Both the position numbers and the translations under genes were made by a program. DNA of 64,000 nt from Bryobacterales bacterium (GTDB lineage Bacteria > Acidobacteriota > Terriglobia > Bryobacterales > Bryobacteraceae), in the NCBI GenBank assembly GCA_020847975.1, contig JADLBD010000012.1, positions 1 through 64,000 on the forward strand, in the 5' to 3' direction. This document shows, in pieces, positions 47,661-57,568 of the stretch. The stretch's first letter is position 1. Each line of letters begins with the position of its first letter. The notes under the pieces are model-generated. The model was not told where the DNA came from, ran no database searches, and saw only the letters and a program-made list of their open reading frames with translations.

Positions 47661-48409
47661 TCGATCATCGCCCGGAGTTGGCGGAAGAATTCCGGCTGGT
47701 TCCCCTCAAATCTGTGGTTCTTTGCCTCGACGAGAACGAACCGCTTGGGCTCCCCGGCGGCGGCGAACAGTCTGCGCGCTTCCTCCACCGGCACATACTC
47801 GTCCCGCGACGATTGGATCATCGCCAGGGGGAGCGGAGCCACGCGCGGAATATGGCGGAGACCGGAAAACGTGGGCTCATCGGGGAGCCTGCCGGTAAGG
47901 TAGCTGAGGTTGTCTTTGAGGCGCCAGCCCATCACGTTCGTATCGGCCAGCCCCATCGTAACGACACCGTGATAGAGTTGCTTCTCACCGGAGGCGGCCA
48001 GCACCATCAGTCCCGCGCCTGCCGACCAGCCGGCCAGGGTCACACTGCGGCCGGGAGCGAGGGACCTCGCAATCCGGCCAATGTCACCGATGATGTCGGT
48101 TTCCGTGAGCGTGGTCTCGCCGGTGAATGTGCTGAGGTACTGCCTGGTGTCGAGTCCGATGACGTCATAGCCCCAGGAGGCGATCTGCCGGGCAAAATCG
48201 ATGGCAGCCCCGCGCCAGCCGCCGTCGCCTGGAGCAAAGAGAACAACGGGGCGCTTCGAGGTGGAAGGGGGAGCGGACACCAGATACAGATCCACGGCCT
48301 TTCCGCGAATCTCCACCTGCCGTTTTTCCACGCGCGGCGCTTGCGCGCCCGCTTCCGGAGTGACAGGCAGAGACCACAGGCAGGCGGCAAGGAGCAGGTA
48401 TCTAATCAC
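47636..48409 (-). CDS. AcvB/VirJ-like secreted alpha/beta hydrolase (first copy)
   Basis: 257 residues from GTG 48409, whose start overlaps the end of the synthase gene (GTGATTAG); a longer frame runs antisense through that gene and is rejected. Signal peptide VIRYLLLAACLWSLPVTPEA. Motifs: VVLFAPGDGGWRGAAIDFAR, WGYDVIGLDTRQYLSTF, VTLAGWSAGAGLMVLA and PLAMIQSSRDEYVP. It is a paralogue of 45909-46673. Known AcvB hydrolyses lysyl-PG on the periplasmic face; the same role is inferred here. Confidence 0.78.
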   Translation of the reverse strand: MIRYLLLAACLWSLPVTPEAGAQAPRVEKRQVEIRGKAVDLYLVSAPPSTSKRPVVLFAPGDGGWRGAAIDFARQIASWGYDVIGLDTRQYLSTFTGETTLTETDIIGDIGRIARSLAPGRSVTLAGWSAGAGLMVLAASGEKQLYHGVVTMGLADTNVMGWRLKDNLSYLTGRLPDEPTFSGLRHIPRVAPLPLAMIQSSRDEYVPVEEARRLFAAAGEPKRFVLVEAKNHRFEGNQPEFFRQLRAMIEWVNTTER

Positions 48410-50093
48410 GGATCTCGGATACCTCGGATAGGGCATTGGCGATGCGCGGCAATTGGAGGACCTGCCGGTAGACGAGATATTGCGGCTCCCAGCGGGTGGC
48501 GAACTTCGCTTTGTAGAAACGCAGGCCCTGATAGCTGAAGAGAAAGTGGAGGCGCTGCGCGAAGTAGTGCACGGCTCGTTCCTCGATGGTGGATTCCTCG
48601 GTTTCCTGAAAGCCGGACATGGGCGCCATGCCCAGGTTGAACCGCTGCACGCCCTCGGCCTTCTTCGCCAGAAGCAGCTTGACGAAGAGGTAATCCATGA
48701 TGCCGGGCGGCGCGTCCTCTCTATGCCGCATGAGGTCGAGCGTCGCTTCCCCGGGGTAGTAGGAAGGGATTTCGTTGACAAAGGCGAGCATCCCTCCGTT
48801 GGCGTCCAAGGCGGCGTAGAGAGGGGTGGCGCCAAGGTAGCCGGGATCGAAAGAGCCGAGAGTAAACGTGCGCTCGCGCCGCCCGGGAATTTGCAGCCAG
48901 CTATCAGACACTTCAGCCGCTTGGGCGAGACACTCTTCGGTAAGCGGAGGCGCGTACCGCATCATCCGGATTCCCTGCTTTTCGAACTGGTTCATCTTCG
49001 ACTGGATCTTCTTCAACTGCCTCCCCTCCATGCGGAAGGAAGGCAGATCGACAATGGCCTCATCGCCCACCTTCAACCGCCGGTAGCCGGCCTTGCGGTA
49101 GAGAGGAAGAAAATCCGCCGGGACATGGTGGAAGGCCACTCCCCAGTCATTCTGCCGGCAAAACTCTCCAAACCCGCGGATGGCGGCCTCGATCTCCGAT
49201 TCCGGCCCCACGGGGTCGCCCAACACCAGTGCGTACCCGCCACCGACGCGATAGGCGAGAAAGCACTCGCCCGAGGCAGTAAAGTAGAACGACTTATCCG
49301 GCCAGTACTTGAAAAAATCGGTCGCGGTGCGGCCGTATTTCTTCACGAGCGCTTCGGCATGTTTTCGTTCGTGGGGTAGCGTACGGTAGCGGTAGACTAC
49401 GGGGCGAAAGACGGCTATCACCGCATAGCCGAGGGCCACTCCGGTAATCATGTTCAGGGACCGCAGAAACCAGTGGGCGTGACGCGTGAGCGGCACAATC
49501 TGCGGATCGCCGGTAAGGGTGAGAAAATGCAGCGTGCGGTGGATGGAATCGCCGATGGTGAAATTGATGCCGAACTCGCGCGGGTCGAGAAACCAGAAGC
49601 CGGCCACCCCGTAGGCAAAAGCCACCCCTACCGCGATCGCCAGGCGAAGCAATCCCAAACGAATATCCGGCGTGCTGCTCAACACGGTGAACTCTTTGCG
49701 CGCCAGCAGCAGGATGGCCGCCAGCCCCAGTGACATTGCCGCCTCTTCGTAATCCAGACCTTTGGTGAGGTGAAAGATGATGGATGCGGCGGCCATCAAC
49801 AGCACTGCCTGGTAGGCGCGCTTCTTCCGCTTGTACAAGTTCACCGAGGAGGTGACAAGGGCAAATCCAATGAGCAGGGTGAGGAAGCGCGAGAAGTGAA
49901 CCACTTCGATGGAAAAGATTTGCGCGAGCAAGGCCGCTCTTTCGGGCAGAGTGGGACCGAGGACGGAATAGAGATTCACCAGGCCGCTGGCCAGGGTGAT
50001 GGCGGACACGAACCATACAAGGGCGTGTTTCCGCCGTATCCGAGCCAGCGCGCGCGGCCATCTCAGCGATTCACTGGAAGGTTGGAGCATCAT
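48402..50093 (-). CDS. MprF/LpiA-like aminoacyl-phosphatidylglycerol synthase
   Basis: 563 residues from ATG 50093. The N-terminal 230 residues hold about six membrane helices. The C-terminal 300 are the DUF2156 catalytic domain with a double GNAT fold: CFLAYRVGGGYALVLGDPVG, WGVAFHHVPADFLPLYRKAG, IQSKMNQFEKQGIRMMRY and GIMDYLFVKLLLAKKAEGV. It transfers an amino acid from tRNA to phosphatidylglycerol. Full MprF carries an extra N-terminal flippase; here that part is a separate gene at 46674-47660. First gene of the minus-strand cluster, 122 bp after the RND operon. Confidence 0.82.
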   Translation of the reverse strand: MMLQPSSESLRWPRALARIRRKHALVWFVSAITLASGLVNLYSVLGPTLPERAALLAQIFSIEVVHFSRFLTLLIGFALVTSSVNLYKRKKRAYQAVLLMAAASIIFHLTKGLDYEEAAMSLGLAAILLLARKEFTVLSSTPDIRLGLLRLAIAVGVAFAYGVAGFWFLDPREFGINFTIGDSIHRTLHFLTLTGDPQIVPLTRHAHWFLRSLNMITGVALGYAVIAVFRPVVYRYRTLPHERKHAEALVKKYGRTATDFFKYWPDKSFYFTASGECFLAYRVGGGYALVLGDPVGPESEIEAAIRGFGEFCRQNDWGVAFHHVPADFLPLYRKAGYRRLKVGDEAIVDLPSFRMEGRQLKKIQSKMNQFEKQGIRMMRYAPPLTEECLAQAAEVSDSWLQIPGRRERTFTLGSFDPGYLGATPLYAALDANGGMLAFVNEIPSYYPGEATLDLMRHREDAPPGIMDYLFVKLLLAKKAEGVQRFNLGMAPMSGFQETEESTIEERAVHYFAQRLHFLFSYQGLRFYKAKFATRWEPQYLVYRQVLQLPRIANALSEVSEIRD

Positions 50094-50215
50094 GGCGGGC
50101 TGTTTCTCCGATCCCCTTCGCCGGCAACACGCCAATCAAACATTCAGGCGTTCATCTTAATTTTAGCGGCTCCGCGGCAGAATTCGCCGGCCGGATGCCG
50201 GAGAGGGTCAATAAT

Positions 50216-51673
50216 TTACTGCCAGCCGCCGCCCAGAGCCTTATACAGTTGAACGACGCTCAGCAACTCGCCAAGCCTGATCTGCGCCAGTGTCAATTGC
50301 GCCTGAAACTGGCTGCGGTCTGCATCGAGAGCATTCAGAAGTGTGTCCACGCCGCCGCGATAGCGCAGGTAAGCGAGTCGCGTGCGGTCCTCGAGCGCGG
50401 CCAGCAAAAGTTCCTGCTGCTCGCGGCTCTCCCGTAACTTTTGGTGGGCAATCAAGGCGTTCGACACTTCCGCAAAGGCCGTCTGAATCGCCTTGTCGTA
50501 CTCAGCCAAGGCGCCGGCGCGCAGAGCCTCCGCCAGTTTCACATTCGCCCCGATGCGGCCCGCGGTGAAGATGGGCGCCGTGACCTGCGGGGTGAAGTTC
50601 CATACGGAGTTGGGCGGGCTGAACAGATTGGAAAGCTGCGTGCTCTGCCCGCCCAGGAACCCGGTCAGGCTGATTTGTGGAAAATAGGCGGCCCTGGCCA
50701 CGCCTATCTGAGCATTGGCCGCGATCAGATTCTGCTCCGCCGCAAGGATGTCCGGCCGCCGCTCCAGCAATGCCGAGGGCAGACCTGGAGGAACGCTGGG
50801 CGGCAGCATCTGTTCCGTCAGGATGCGGCCGCGAGTCACCTCGCCGGGATTCTTTCCGAGCAGCAGGCTGATCTGGTTTTCAGTCTGCGCAATCCGCTGT
50901 TCGGTTGCGGGGATGGCCTCAGCGGCGGTATGGACCAGTTCCTCCGCCTGTCGCAGATCGAGAAGCGTCGCCAGGCCGTGGCTCTGGCGGCTCTTGATAA
51001 GATTCAGCGATTCCCGGCGCGTGGCGAGAGTGCGCTTGGAAATCTCCAGTTCGGCATCCAACTCGCAGAGTTCGAAATAGGTGGTGGCGACGTCGCTCAC
51101 CAGCGTGGTCATCACCGCTTTGCGGTTTTCTTCCGTGCTCAACAGGTTCGCCCGCGCGGCTTCGGTGGCGCGCCGCAAACGCCCCCAGATGTCCGCCTCG
51201 AAGGAGAGCAGGTTGAGCGTGGCCCCGCCAAAACCGCGATCCTGGTGGGGCACGAAGCCAGGTGACAGATACATCGCCCCGTTGCGGGAAACCCGGTTGG
51301 CGGTGATATTGGCGTTGGCGGACAAATTCGGATATTGGTTGGCGCGCGCAAAGCCAAGGTTGGCACGGGCAGCCTCCACTCGAGCCACGGCATTGCGAAG
51401 GTCGTAGTTCTGCGCCAGCGCCGTGCCGATCAACTCGCGCAGGCTCGGGTCCGTGAAGACTTCCCACCACTTCAGATCCGCCAGCGAGGCCAACTCCGGC
51501 GGCGTCAGTGTGCCGCGGAAGGAATCCGGCGCCGCCACCGCCGGACGGCGGTAGTTCGGCCCCACCGCGCACCCGGTGAGCCATGCCGCGGCCAGCAAGA
51601 CGAGAGCGGCTATCCCGCGGCCGTAAGCGGCCCACACCCGAACCGCTGCTTGTCGCAAAGTCCTAAGCGGCAC
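50216..51673 (-). CDS. RND outer-membrane channel lipoprotein (TolC/OprM, NodT type)
   Basis: 485 residues. A lipobox WLTGC ends the signal sequence; PNYRRPAVAAPDSFRG, WWEVFTDPSLRELIGTALAQNYDLR, ANQYPNLSANANI and ERRPDILAAEQNLIAANAQIGVARAAYFPQ are the classical OMF repeats. It forms the exit duct of a tripartite pump. It overlaps the RND transporter gene by 11 bp. Confidence 0.92.
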   Translation of the reverse strand: MPLRTLRQAAVRVWAAYGRGIAALVLLAAAWLTGCAVGPNYRRPAVAAPDSFRGTLTPPELASLADLKWWEVFTDPSLRELIGTALAQNYDLRNAVARVEAARANLGFARANQYPNLSANANITANRVSRNGAMYLSPGFVPHQDRGFGGATLNLLSFEADIWGRLRRATEAARANLLSTEENRKAVMTTLVSDVATTYFELCELDAELEISKRTLATRRESLNLIKSRQSHGLATLLDLRQAEELVHTAAEAIPATEQRIAQTENQISLLLGKNPGEVTRGRILTEQMLPPSVPPGLPSALLERRPDILAAEQNLIAANAQIGVARAAYFPQISLTGFLGGQSTQLSNLFSPPNSVWNFTPQVTAPIFTAGRIGANVKLAEALRAGALAEYDKAIQTAFAEVSNALIAHQKLRESREQQELLLAALEDRTRLAYLRYRGGVDTLLNALDADRSQFQAQLTLAQIRLGELLSVVQLYKALGGGWQ

Positions 51674-54600
51674 GGGATGTCCTCCCCGCGCCCGAAGCCC
51701 TCTCCACCAGATAAAATATGGCGGGAATCAGGAGAACACCCAGGGAACTGGCGGCCAGCATGCCTCCGATGACGGTGGTGCCCATGATCTGACGCGCAAC
51801 CGATCCGGCGCCGGCCGCTGTCCACAGCGGGATGCAGCCGAAGATGAACGCGAACGACGTCATCAGGATGGGCCGGAGGCGAAGTCTGGCGCCCTCGATC
51901 GCGGCATCCACCAGAGGCTTGCCGCTTTCATAGGCTTCCTTGGCGAACTCCACGATGAGAATCGCATTCTTTGCCGTAAGGCCGATGAGCATCACCATGC
52001 CGATCTGTGAATACACATCATTCTCGATGGCGACTATGTAGGCCGGCGATACGGCCAGAAGCACGGTTCGGCGCAGCCACAATACAAAAAAAGCGCCGAA
52101 TATGCTCACCGGCGTGCTCAACAGGACGCTGAACGGCAGCGACCAGCTTTCGTATAAAGCCGCCAGGATCAGGAATACGAACAGCAGCGAAAACGAGAAA
52201 ATCATCCAGGCAGGGACGCCTTCCTGCGCCTTCCTCTCCTGAAACGACATGCCCATGTAGTCGTAGCCCATTTCCCGCGGCATCGTCTGGGCGAAGACTT
52301 CCTCGAGCGCGGCCCTGGCCTGGTTGGAACTGTAGCCCGGCGCGGCGCTGCCATTGATCTGCGCGCTGCGGTAGAGGTTATAGCGCATGGTGAATTCAGG
52401 CCCCAATCGGGGTTCGATATTGGCGAGCGAAGAAATCGGCGCCATCTCGCCGGCGCCGTTGCGCACGTAGAACAGGCCGAGATTCCCCGCGTGGCCGCGG
52501 TAGTCGCCGTCGGCCTGGACGTATACCTGCCACTGCCGGCCAAAGCGATTGAAGTAATTGACGAACAGCCCTCCCATGAACGTTTGAATGGTTCGGTAGA
52601 CATCGTTCAGCGCCACGCCCTGTTTGATGACCTTGCCGCGATCCACATTCACGAAAAGTTGGGGTACGCCCGCCAGGAAGGTGGTGTTCAGGCTGGCTAT
52701 TTCCGGGCGTTTGCGGGCCGCCGTCATGAATTTGTCCAAATTGGCTGCCAGAAAATCGACGTCCCGGCCAGCGCGGTCCTGAAGAACGAAAGTGAACCCC
52801 CCGGCTGAGCCGACCCCTGGAATCGCCGGCGGCGAAAACGAGAAGGAGATCGCCTCGGGAACCTTGCTCAGTTCGCGATTCAGGCGCTGCACGATTTCGT
52901 GGTATTGTTCTTCCCGCTTCGAGCGATCTGACCATTTCTTGAATGTCACGGATATGAAGCCGCCGAATGTGTTCCGCACATAGCTCAGCATGCTGAAGCC
53001 CACCACGGACGTATAGAATTCCACCCCCGGGGTTTGCGCCACTATCTTCTCGAGTTTCCGGCACAATGCGTCCGTGCGTTGCAGCGAAGATGCCTTCGGA
53101 AGCTGAAAATTGACGTAAACATAGCCCTGGTCTTCATCCGGCAGAAAGCTGGTGGGCACGCGGCCGCTGAAAAAAGCCGCCGCCGCGGAAGCGGCAACCA
53201 GGATCACCACCGCCAGAGCGCTCTTGCGAATGAGGCCGCCGCACAGTCCTGCATAGGTATGGGCGCCGCGCGCGAAAACCCGGTTAAACCAACGGAAAAA
53301 GGCCTCGATCGGCCCCCGGCTCTCCTTGCGCGGCCGCAGCATCAGAGCCGAGAGAGCCGGGCTGAGGCTGAGGGCGTTGAATGCCGAAATGATTACCGAG
53401 ATGGCGGTGGTGACCGCAAACTGCTGGTAGAGCCTGCCGGTGATGCCGGGCACGAAGGCCGTGGGCACGAACACCGCCGAAAGCACCAGCGCGATGCCGA
53501 TCACCGGTCCGGAAATCTCCGCCATCGCCTTCTCCGCCGCCTCCTTCGGCGGCAACCCCTCCTCGATATGCCGCGTCACCGCCTCCACCACGATGATGGC
53601 GTCGTCCACCACCAGCCCGATCGCCAGCACCAACCCGAACAGCGAGAGCGTGTTGATGGAGAAGCCGAAGAGCGGAAACAGCGCGAAAGTGCCAACCAGA
53701 GAAACCGGCACGGCCAACAGCGGAATCAGCGTGGCTCGCCATTCCTGCAGGAAGATGTAAACCACGAAGATGACCAGCCCGATTGCGATTACCAGGGTTT
53801 CAACGATTTCTCTCATGCCCTCCCTGACGGCTTGCGTGGTGTCGAGGGACACAGTGTAATCCACGTCCGCGGGGAATCGCCGCTTCGCCTCCGTCATCAG
53901 CTTTCTCACTCCGTCGGCCGCTTCCACGGCGTTGGTGCCGGGCAACTGGTACAGGGCGACAATCGCGCTTGGCCGGCCATTGTAGCGGCCCACCACGTTG
54001 TAATCCTGAACCCCAAGTTCCACGCGGGCCACGTCCCGGATGCGCACGATTCCCCCGTCCGGCGCTTCCCGCAGCACGATCTCGCCGAATTCCTCCGGCG
54101 TCGCCAGGCGGCCTTGCGCCTGAACCGAGTAAGTGAATTCCTGTCCGCGCGGCGCCGGTTCGCCGCCCACCTTTCCAGCCGGATTTACCGTATTCTGCGT
54201 CTGAATGGCGCTGACCACTTCCGGAACCGTGATGCCCAGCTTGGACAGCCGGTCCGGCTTCACCCAGATTCGCATCGCATACTGGCCCGCGCCGAAAACC
54301 TGCACGCTCCCGATCCCACGCACGCGCAAGAGCTGATCGTTGAGGTTGATGTACGAATAGTTCGCCAGAAACCGCTCATCGTAGGTGCCATTGGGAGAGT
54401 ACAAGGCTAACCACATCAGCGGAACAGCCAGTGATTTTTGAACCGTAACTCCGAAATTAGTCACGTCAGCCGGGAGTTGGGGGTTGGCCAGCGCCTGGCG
54501 CATTTGCGTGAGGACCAGATCCGTATTCGGATCCGTCTTCACATCGAAATTGACAATCAACCTCATCTGGCCGCTCGAGGCGGAGTTCAGGGAATACATG

Positions 54601-54830
54601 TAGTTCATGTTGTCCACGCCGCTCATCTGCTGCTCGATGGGATTCGCCACCGACTGCTCGATGGCTTGGGCGTCGGCTCCGATATAAGTGGCGGTCACCT
54701 GGACCTCGGGCGGCACGATGCTTGGAAATTGCGAGACGGGCAGAAACATCACCGAAGCCCCTCCAACAACCACCAGTAGAATCGAGATCACCATGGCCAC
54801 GATGGGCCGGTTGATGAAAAACTTGGACAT
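51663..54830 (-). CDS. RND multidrug efflux transporter (HAE1/AcrB-MexB type)
   Basis: 1055 residues, normal for the family. MSKFFINRPIVAMVISILLV opens helix 1. The Asp pair of TM4 is in GLVVDDAIIVVEAVTRHIEEG, and the later LIGLTAKNAILIVEFAKE carries the TM10 Lys. Large periplasmic loops follow helices 1 and 7. Proton-driven export of hydrophobic drugs or solvents is expected. Gene order adaptor, transporter, channel is complete, with five bases between adaptor and transporter. Confidence 0.95.
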   Translation of the reverse strand: MSKFFINRPIVAMVISILLVVVGGASVMFLPVSQFPSIVPPEVQVTATYIGADAQAIEQSVANPIEQQMSGVDNMNYMYSLNSASSGQMRLIVNFDVKTDPNTDLVLTQMRQALANPQLPADVTNFGVTVQKSLAVPLMWLALYSPNGTYDERFLANYSYINLNDQLLRVRGIGSVQVFGAGQYAMRIWVKPDRLSKLGITVPEVVSAIQTQNTVNPAGKVGGEPAPRGQEFTYSVQAQGRLATPEEFGEIVLREAPDGGIVRIRDVARVELGVQDYNVVGRYNGRPSAIVALYQLPGTNAVEAADGVRKLMTEAKRRFPADVDYTVSLDTTQAVREGMREIVETLVIAIGLVIFVVYIFLQEWRATLIPLLAVPVSLVGTFALFPLFGFSINTLSLFGLVLAIGLVVDDAIIVVEAVTRHIEEGLPPKEAAEKAMAEISGPVIGIALVLSAVFVPTAFVPGITGRLYQQFAVTTAISVIISAFNALSLSPALSALMLRPRKESRGPIEAFFRWFNRVFARGAHTYAGLCGGLIRKSALAVVILVAASAAAAFFSGRVPTSFLPDEDQGYVYVNFQLPKASSLQRTDALCRKLEKIVAQTPGVEFYTSVVGFSMLSYVRNTFGGFISVTFKKWSDRSKREEQYHEIVQRLNRELSKVPEAISFSFSPPAIPGVGSAGGFTFVLQDRAGRDVDFLAANLDKFMTAARKRPEIASLNTTFLAGVPQLFVNVDRGKVIKQGVALNDVYRTIQTFMGGLFVNYFNRFGRQWQVYVQADGDYRGHAGNLGLFYVRNGAGEMAPISSLANIEPRLGPEFTMRYNLYRSAQINGSAAPGYSSNQARAALEEVFAQTMPREMGYDYMGMSFQERKAQEGVPAWMIFSFSLLFVFLILAALYESWSLPFSVLLSTPVSIFGAFFVLWLRRTVLLAVSPAYIVAIENDVYSQIGMVMLIGLTAKNAILIVEFAKEAYESGKPLVDAAIEGARLRLRPILMTSFAFIFGCIPLWTAAGAGSVARQIMGTTVIGGMLAASSLGVLLIPAIFYLVERASGAGRTSRAA

Positions 54831-54835
54831 GCGAA

Positions 54836-56080
54836 CTAGGTTCCCTTCGGGCTGACCTGTATCCCGGAACGCACTTTGTCAGTGCCTTCCACCACCACCT
54901 TTTCATTGGGTTTGAGCCCGTCTTCGATGATCCACTGGGCGCCGTACCGGGCGCCTGGCTTGACGCTCCGCAAGCTCACCCGGTTCGCTCCATCCACCAC
55001 CGCAACCTGATAGCCGCCCTGCATCTGAATGACCGCGCGCTGCGGGACGAGCAGTGCCCCTTTCTGTATCCGGACCACCGCGCGGACCCTGCCGAATTGC
55101 CCCGGCCTCAATACGTTGCCAGGGTTGGGAAAGAGCCCGGCCAACTGGATTGCGCCGGTCTTGGGGTCTACCTCGCGGTTGGCGAAGAAGAACTTGCCCT
55201 TCCGGGGATAGATTGTCCCATCCGCCAGAATCAATTCGAGTTGCAATCGCCGCATCGCTGCCTCGGGGCTGCCTCCATCCGGGGACCGTGCGAAGCCGAG
55301 ATATTCCTGCTCGCTCACCGTGAAATAGACTTTAATGGGATCGAGCGTCGAAACCGTGGTTACCGGGCCATTACTGGCCCCCACCAGATTGCCTACCTGC
55401 ATCTGCGCCAGCCCGGCGATGCCGTTTATGGGCGCGGTGAGCCTGGTGAAACCGAGGTTGACGGCGGCCGTTTCCACGGCAGCCGTGGCAGCCTCGACTG
55501 CGGCGCCGGCTGCCTGAATCTGGGCCTTCGATGTTTCCACCTGCGCGGCGGCGGCTTTGACCAGCGCCTTGGCGCTCACGTTATTCTGAACCGCGTTGTC
55601 TATATCCTGCTGGGTCACCGCCTGCGCGTCCGCCAGCGAAACATACCGGTCCGAGTCGCGCTGCGTCCGGATCTGATCGGCTTCGGACTTGGCCAACTGG
55701 GCTTCGGACTGAAGCAGTTGCGCCTTTGCCTGCGCCAGTTGTCCTTTGGCTTGCGCCAATTGGCCCTGGGCCTGGGAGAGCGCCGCATGGAAGGGACGGG
55801 GGTCGATCTCGAAGAGCAACTGCCCCTTTCTGACAAACGACCCTTCCGTGTACTCCTGCCTCAGCAGATAGCCCGTGACCTGCGCGCGGATTGCGGCATT
55901 CACCATGCCATCGAGCGTGCCGATCCATTCGGCGGAGATAGGTACGTCCTGCTGCTCAACCTGCGTCAGCACGACCACCGGGGGAATTGGGGCCTGCCCG
56001 GCCGGGGTGGCCCTCGAACAGGCGGCGGCAAGCAACAACACCACGCCGGCCAGCCCACTCAAAACGATCTTTACTTGCAT
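54836..56080 (-). CDS. RND periplasmic adaptor lipoprotein (MexA/AcrA type)
   Basis: 414 residues. A lipobox LLAAAC ends the leader. The lipoyl halves (VTGYLLRQEYTEGSFVRKGQLLFEIDPRPF and LGFTRLTAPINGIAG) flank a coiled-coil hairpin rich in QLAQAKGQL repeats (about 105-190), followed by beta-barrel and membrane-proximal parts. No TetR or MarR regulator is next to it; instead the insertion sequence begins about 110 bp upstream, in what should be the operon promoter region. Confidence 0.93.
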   Translation of the reverse strand: MQVKIVLSGLAGVVLLLAAACSRATPAGQAPIPPVVVLTQVEQQDVPISAEWIGTLDGMVNAAIRAQVTGYLLRQEYTEGSFVRKGQLLFEIDPRPFHAALSQAQGQLAQAKGQLAQAKAQLLQSEAQLAKSEADQIRTQRDSDRYVSLADAQAVTQQDIDNAVQNNVSAKALVKAAAAQVETSKAQIQAAGAAVEAATAAVETAAVNLGFTRLTAPINGIAGLAQMQVGNLVGASNGPVTTVSTLDPIKVYFTVSEQEYLGFARSPDGGSPEAAMRRLQLELILADGTIYPRKGKFFFANREVDPKTGAIQLAGLFPNPGNVLRPGQFGRVRAVVRIQKGALLVPQRAVIQMQGGYQVAVVDGANRVSLRSVKPGARYGAQWIIEDGLKPNEKVVVEGTDKVRSGIQVSPKGT

Positions 56081-56296
56081 TGCACCAAGACGAGCACCGT
56101 CTGGCCGAAAATCCTACCTCGACCTCGCGCGCTGAATCGTCCAGTATAACTCCAATCACAGGGCGGCGGCCGCGCATCCTCCTCGCCAGAATTGTCCAAT
56201 ACAAGATGAGCATGAAACTGGCGAAGCGGCGGGTGCAGTTTCCAATACAAGATGAGCATGAAAAAGGGAAGAATGGGATAGGCGTGGCCCGGCCGG

Positions 56297-57559
56297 GTGC
56301 AAGTACGCATGTGGAATGCCGAGAGCCTGAGCCGGGAGCAAATCCGGGAGTTCCTCGAGTCCAGCGAGGGGATCAAGTTCACTGGGTGTGGCCGGAGCGA
56401 GAAATACGCCTGGGTGGAGCGCGTGCTGGCGGCGCAGAACTATGGCGATTTGAGCAAGAAGGGACGAGGCGTGGTTCGGGCCTACGTGGAAAAGGTGACG
56501 GGGATGAGCACGTCACAGACGACGCGACTGATCCGTACCTTCCTGGACCAGGGGTTGGTGCGGGTGGTGCCCTACCAACGGCACGAGTTTCCTGTGAAGT
56601 ACACGGCCGAGGACGTCGCGCTGCTGGCGGAAGTGGACCGTGTGCACGAGCGGTTGAGCGGGCCGGCGACGTGTCACATTCTCCAGCGCGAGTACGAGTG
56701 CTATGGGAACCAACAGTACGAGCGACTGGCGAAGATCAGCGTGTCGCATCTATACAACTTGCGAGCCAGCGCGCGCTACCGCAACCAGGCGGCGGTGTTC
56801 GAGGTGACGCGGCCGACTGGGAAGGCAATCGGGGAGCGGCGTCGGCCCAACCCGCAGGGCCGGCCGGGGTTTGTGCGAGTGGACACGGTACATCAGGGCG
56901 ACTGGGACGGGGCCAAGGGGGTGTATCACATCAACGCGGTGGATGCGGTGACGCAGTGGCAGGTAGTGGGTTGCACCAGCAAGATCAGCGAAGCTTACCT
57001 GCTGCCGGTGTTGCAGGGGGTGCTGGCGCAGTTTCCCTTCGAGGTATTGGGATTTCACACGGACAACGGCTCGGAGTACATCAATCATCGGGTGGCGGCA
57101 ATGTTGAAGAAGTTGCATGCGGAGTTCACCAAAAGCCGGGCGTGCCGCAGTCAGGACAACGCATTGGTGGAAGGCAAGAACGGCGCGGTGGCGCGCAAAC
57201 TGATCGGGTACGGATACATCGCCGGCGAACACGCCGAGGCGATCGGGAAATTCTATGTGCGGCACTTAAATCCGTACTTGAACTTTCACCGGCCCTGCGG
57301 CTTTGCCACGGTGAGTCTGGACGAGCAGGGCAAACGGGTGCGGGTATACAAGACGGAAGATTATCGGACACCGTTGGAGAAACTGAAGTCGCTGGAGGGG
57401 GCTGCGCAATATCTCAAGCCGGGTTTCAGTATGGCGGAACTGGAGAGAGAGGCGATGGCGATGAGCGACACCGAGTGCGCCCGCCAGATGACGGCGGCCA
57501 AGACGCGGTTGCTGCGGCAGTGCAAAATGCAATTGCCTATTCCACCGCCTTTCCGGTAA
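56297..57559 (+). CDS. IS transposase, rve/DDE integrase type
   Basis: 420 residues from GTG 56297 (ATG 56309 is also possible). N-terminal helix-turn-helix region (LSKKGRGVVRAYVEKVTGMS, TSQTTRLIRTFLDQGLVRVV). Catalytic core of the retroviral-integrase type with RVDTVHQGD, GFHTDNGSEYINH and VEGKNGAVARKL giving the D-D-E triad. C-terminal RTPLEKLKSLEGAAQYLKPG is typical of IS481/IS3-like integrase transposases. ORF intact, so the element may be active. Confidence 0.85.
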   Translation: MQVRMWNAESLSREQIREFLESSEGIKFTGCGRSEKYAWVERVLAAQNYGDLSKKGRGVVRAYVEKVTGMSTSQTTRLIRTFLDQGLVRVVPYQRHEFPVKYTAEDVALLAEVDRVHERLSGPATCHILQREYECYGNQQYERLAKISVSHLYNLRASARYRNQAAVFEVTRPTGKAIGERRRPNPQGRPGFVRVDTVHQGDWDGAKGVYHINAVDAVTQWQVVGCTSKISEAYLLPVLQGVLAQFPFEVLGFHTDNGSEYINHRVAAMLKKLHAEFTKSRACRSQDNALVEGKNGAVARKLIGYGYIAGEHAEAIGKFYVRHLNPYLNFHRPCGFATVSLDEQGKRVRVYKTEDYRTPLEKLKSLEGAAQYLKPGFSMAELEREAMAMSDTECARQMTAAKTRLLRQCKMQLPIPPPFR

Positions 57560-57568
57560 CAGCGGCGC

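Noticed and set aside
48410..48835. Long N-terminal extension of the first AcvB-like hydrolase
   Set aside because: It is another frame of the synthase gene; the GTG at 48409 directly starts a signal peptide.
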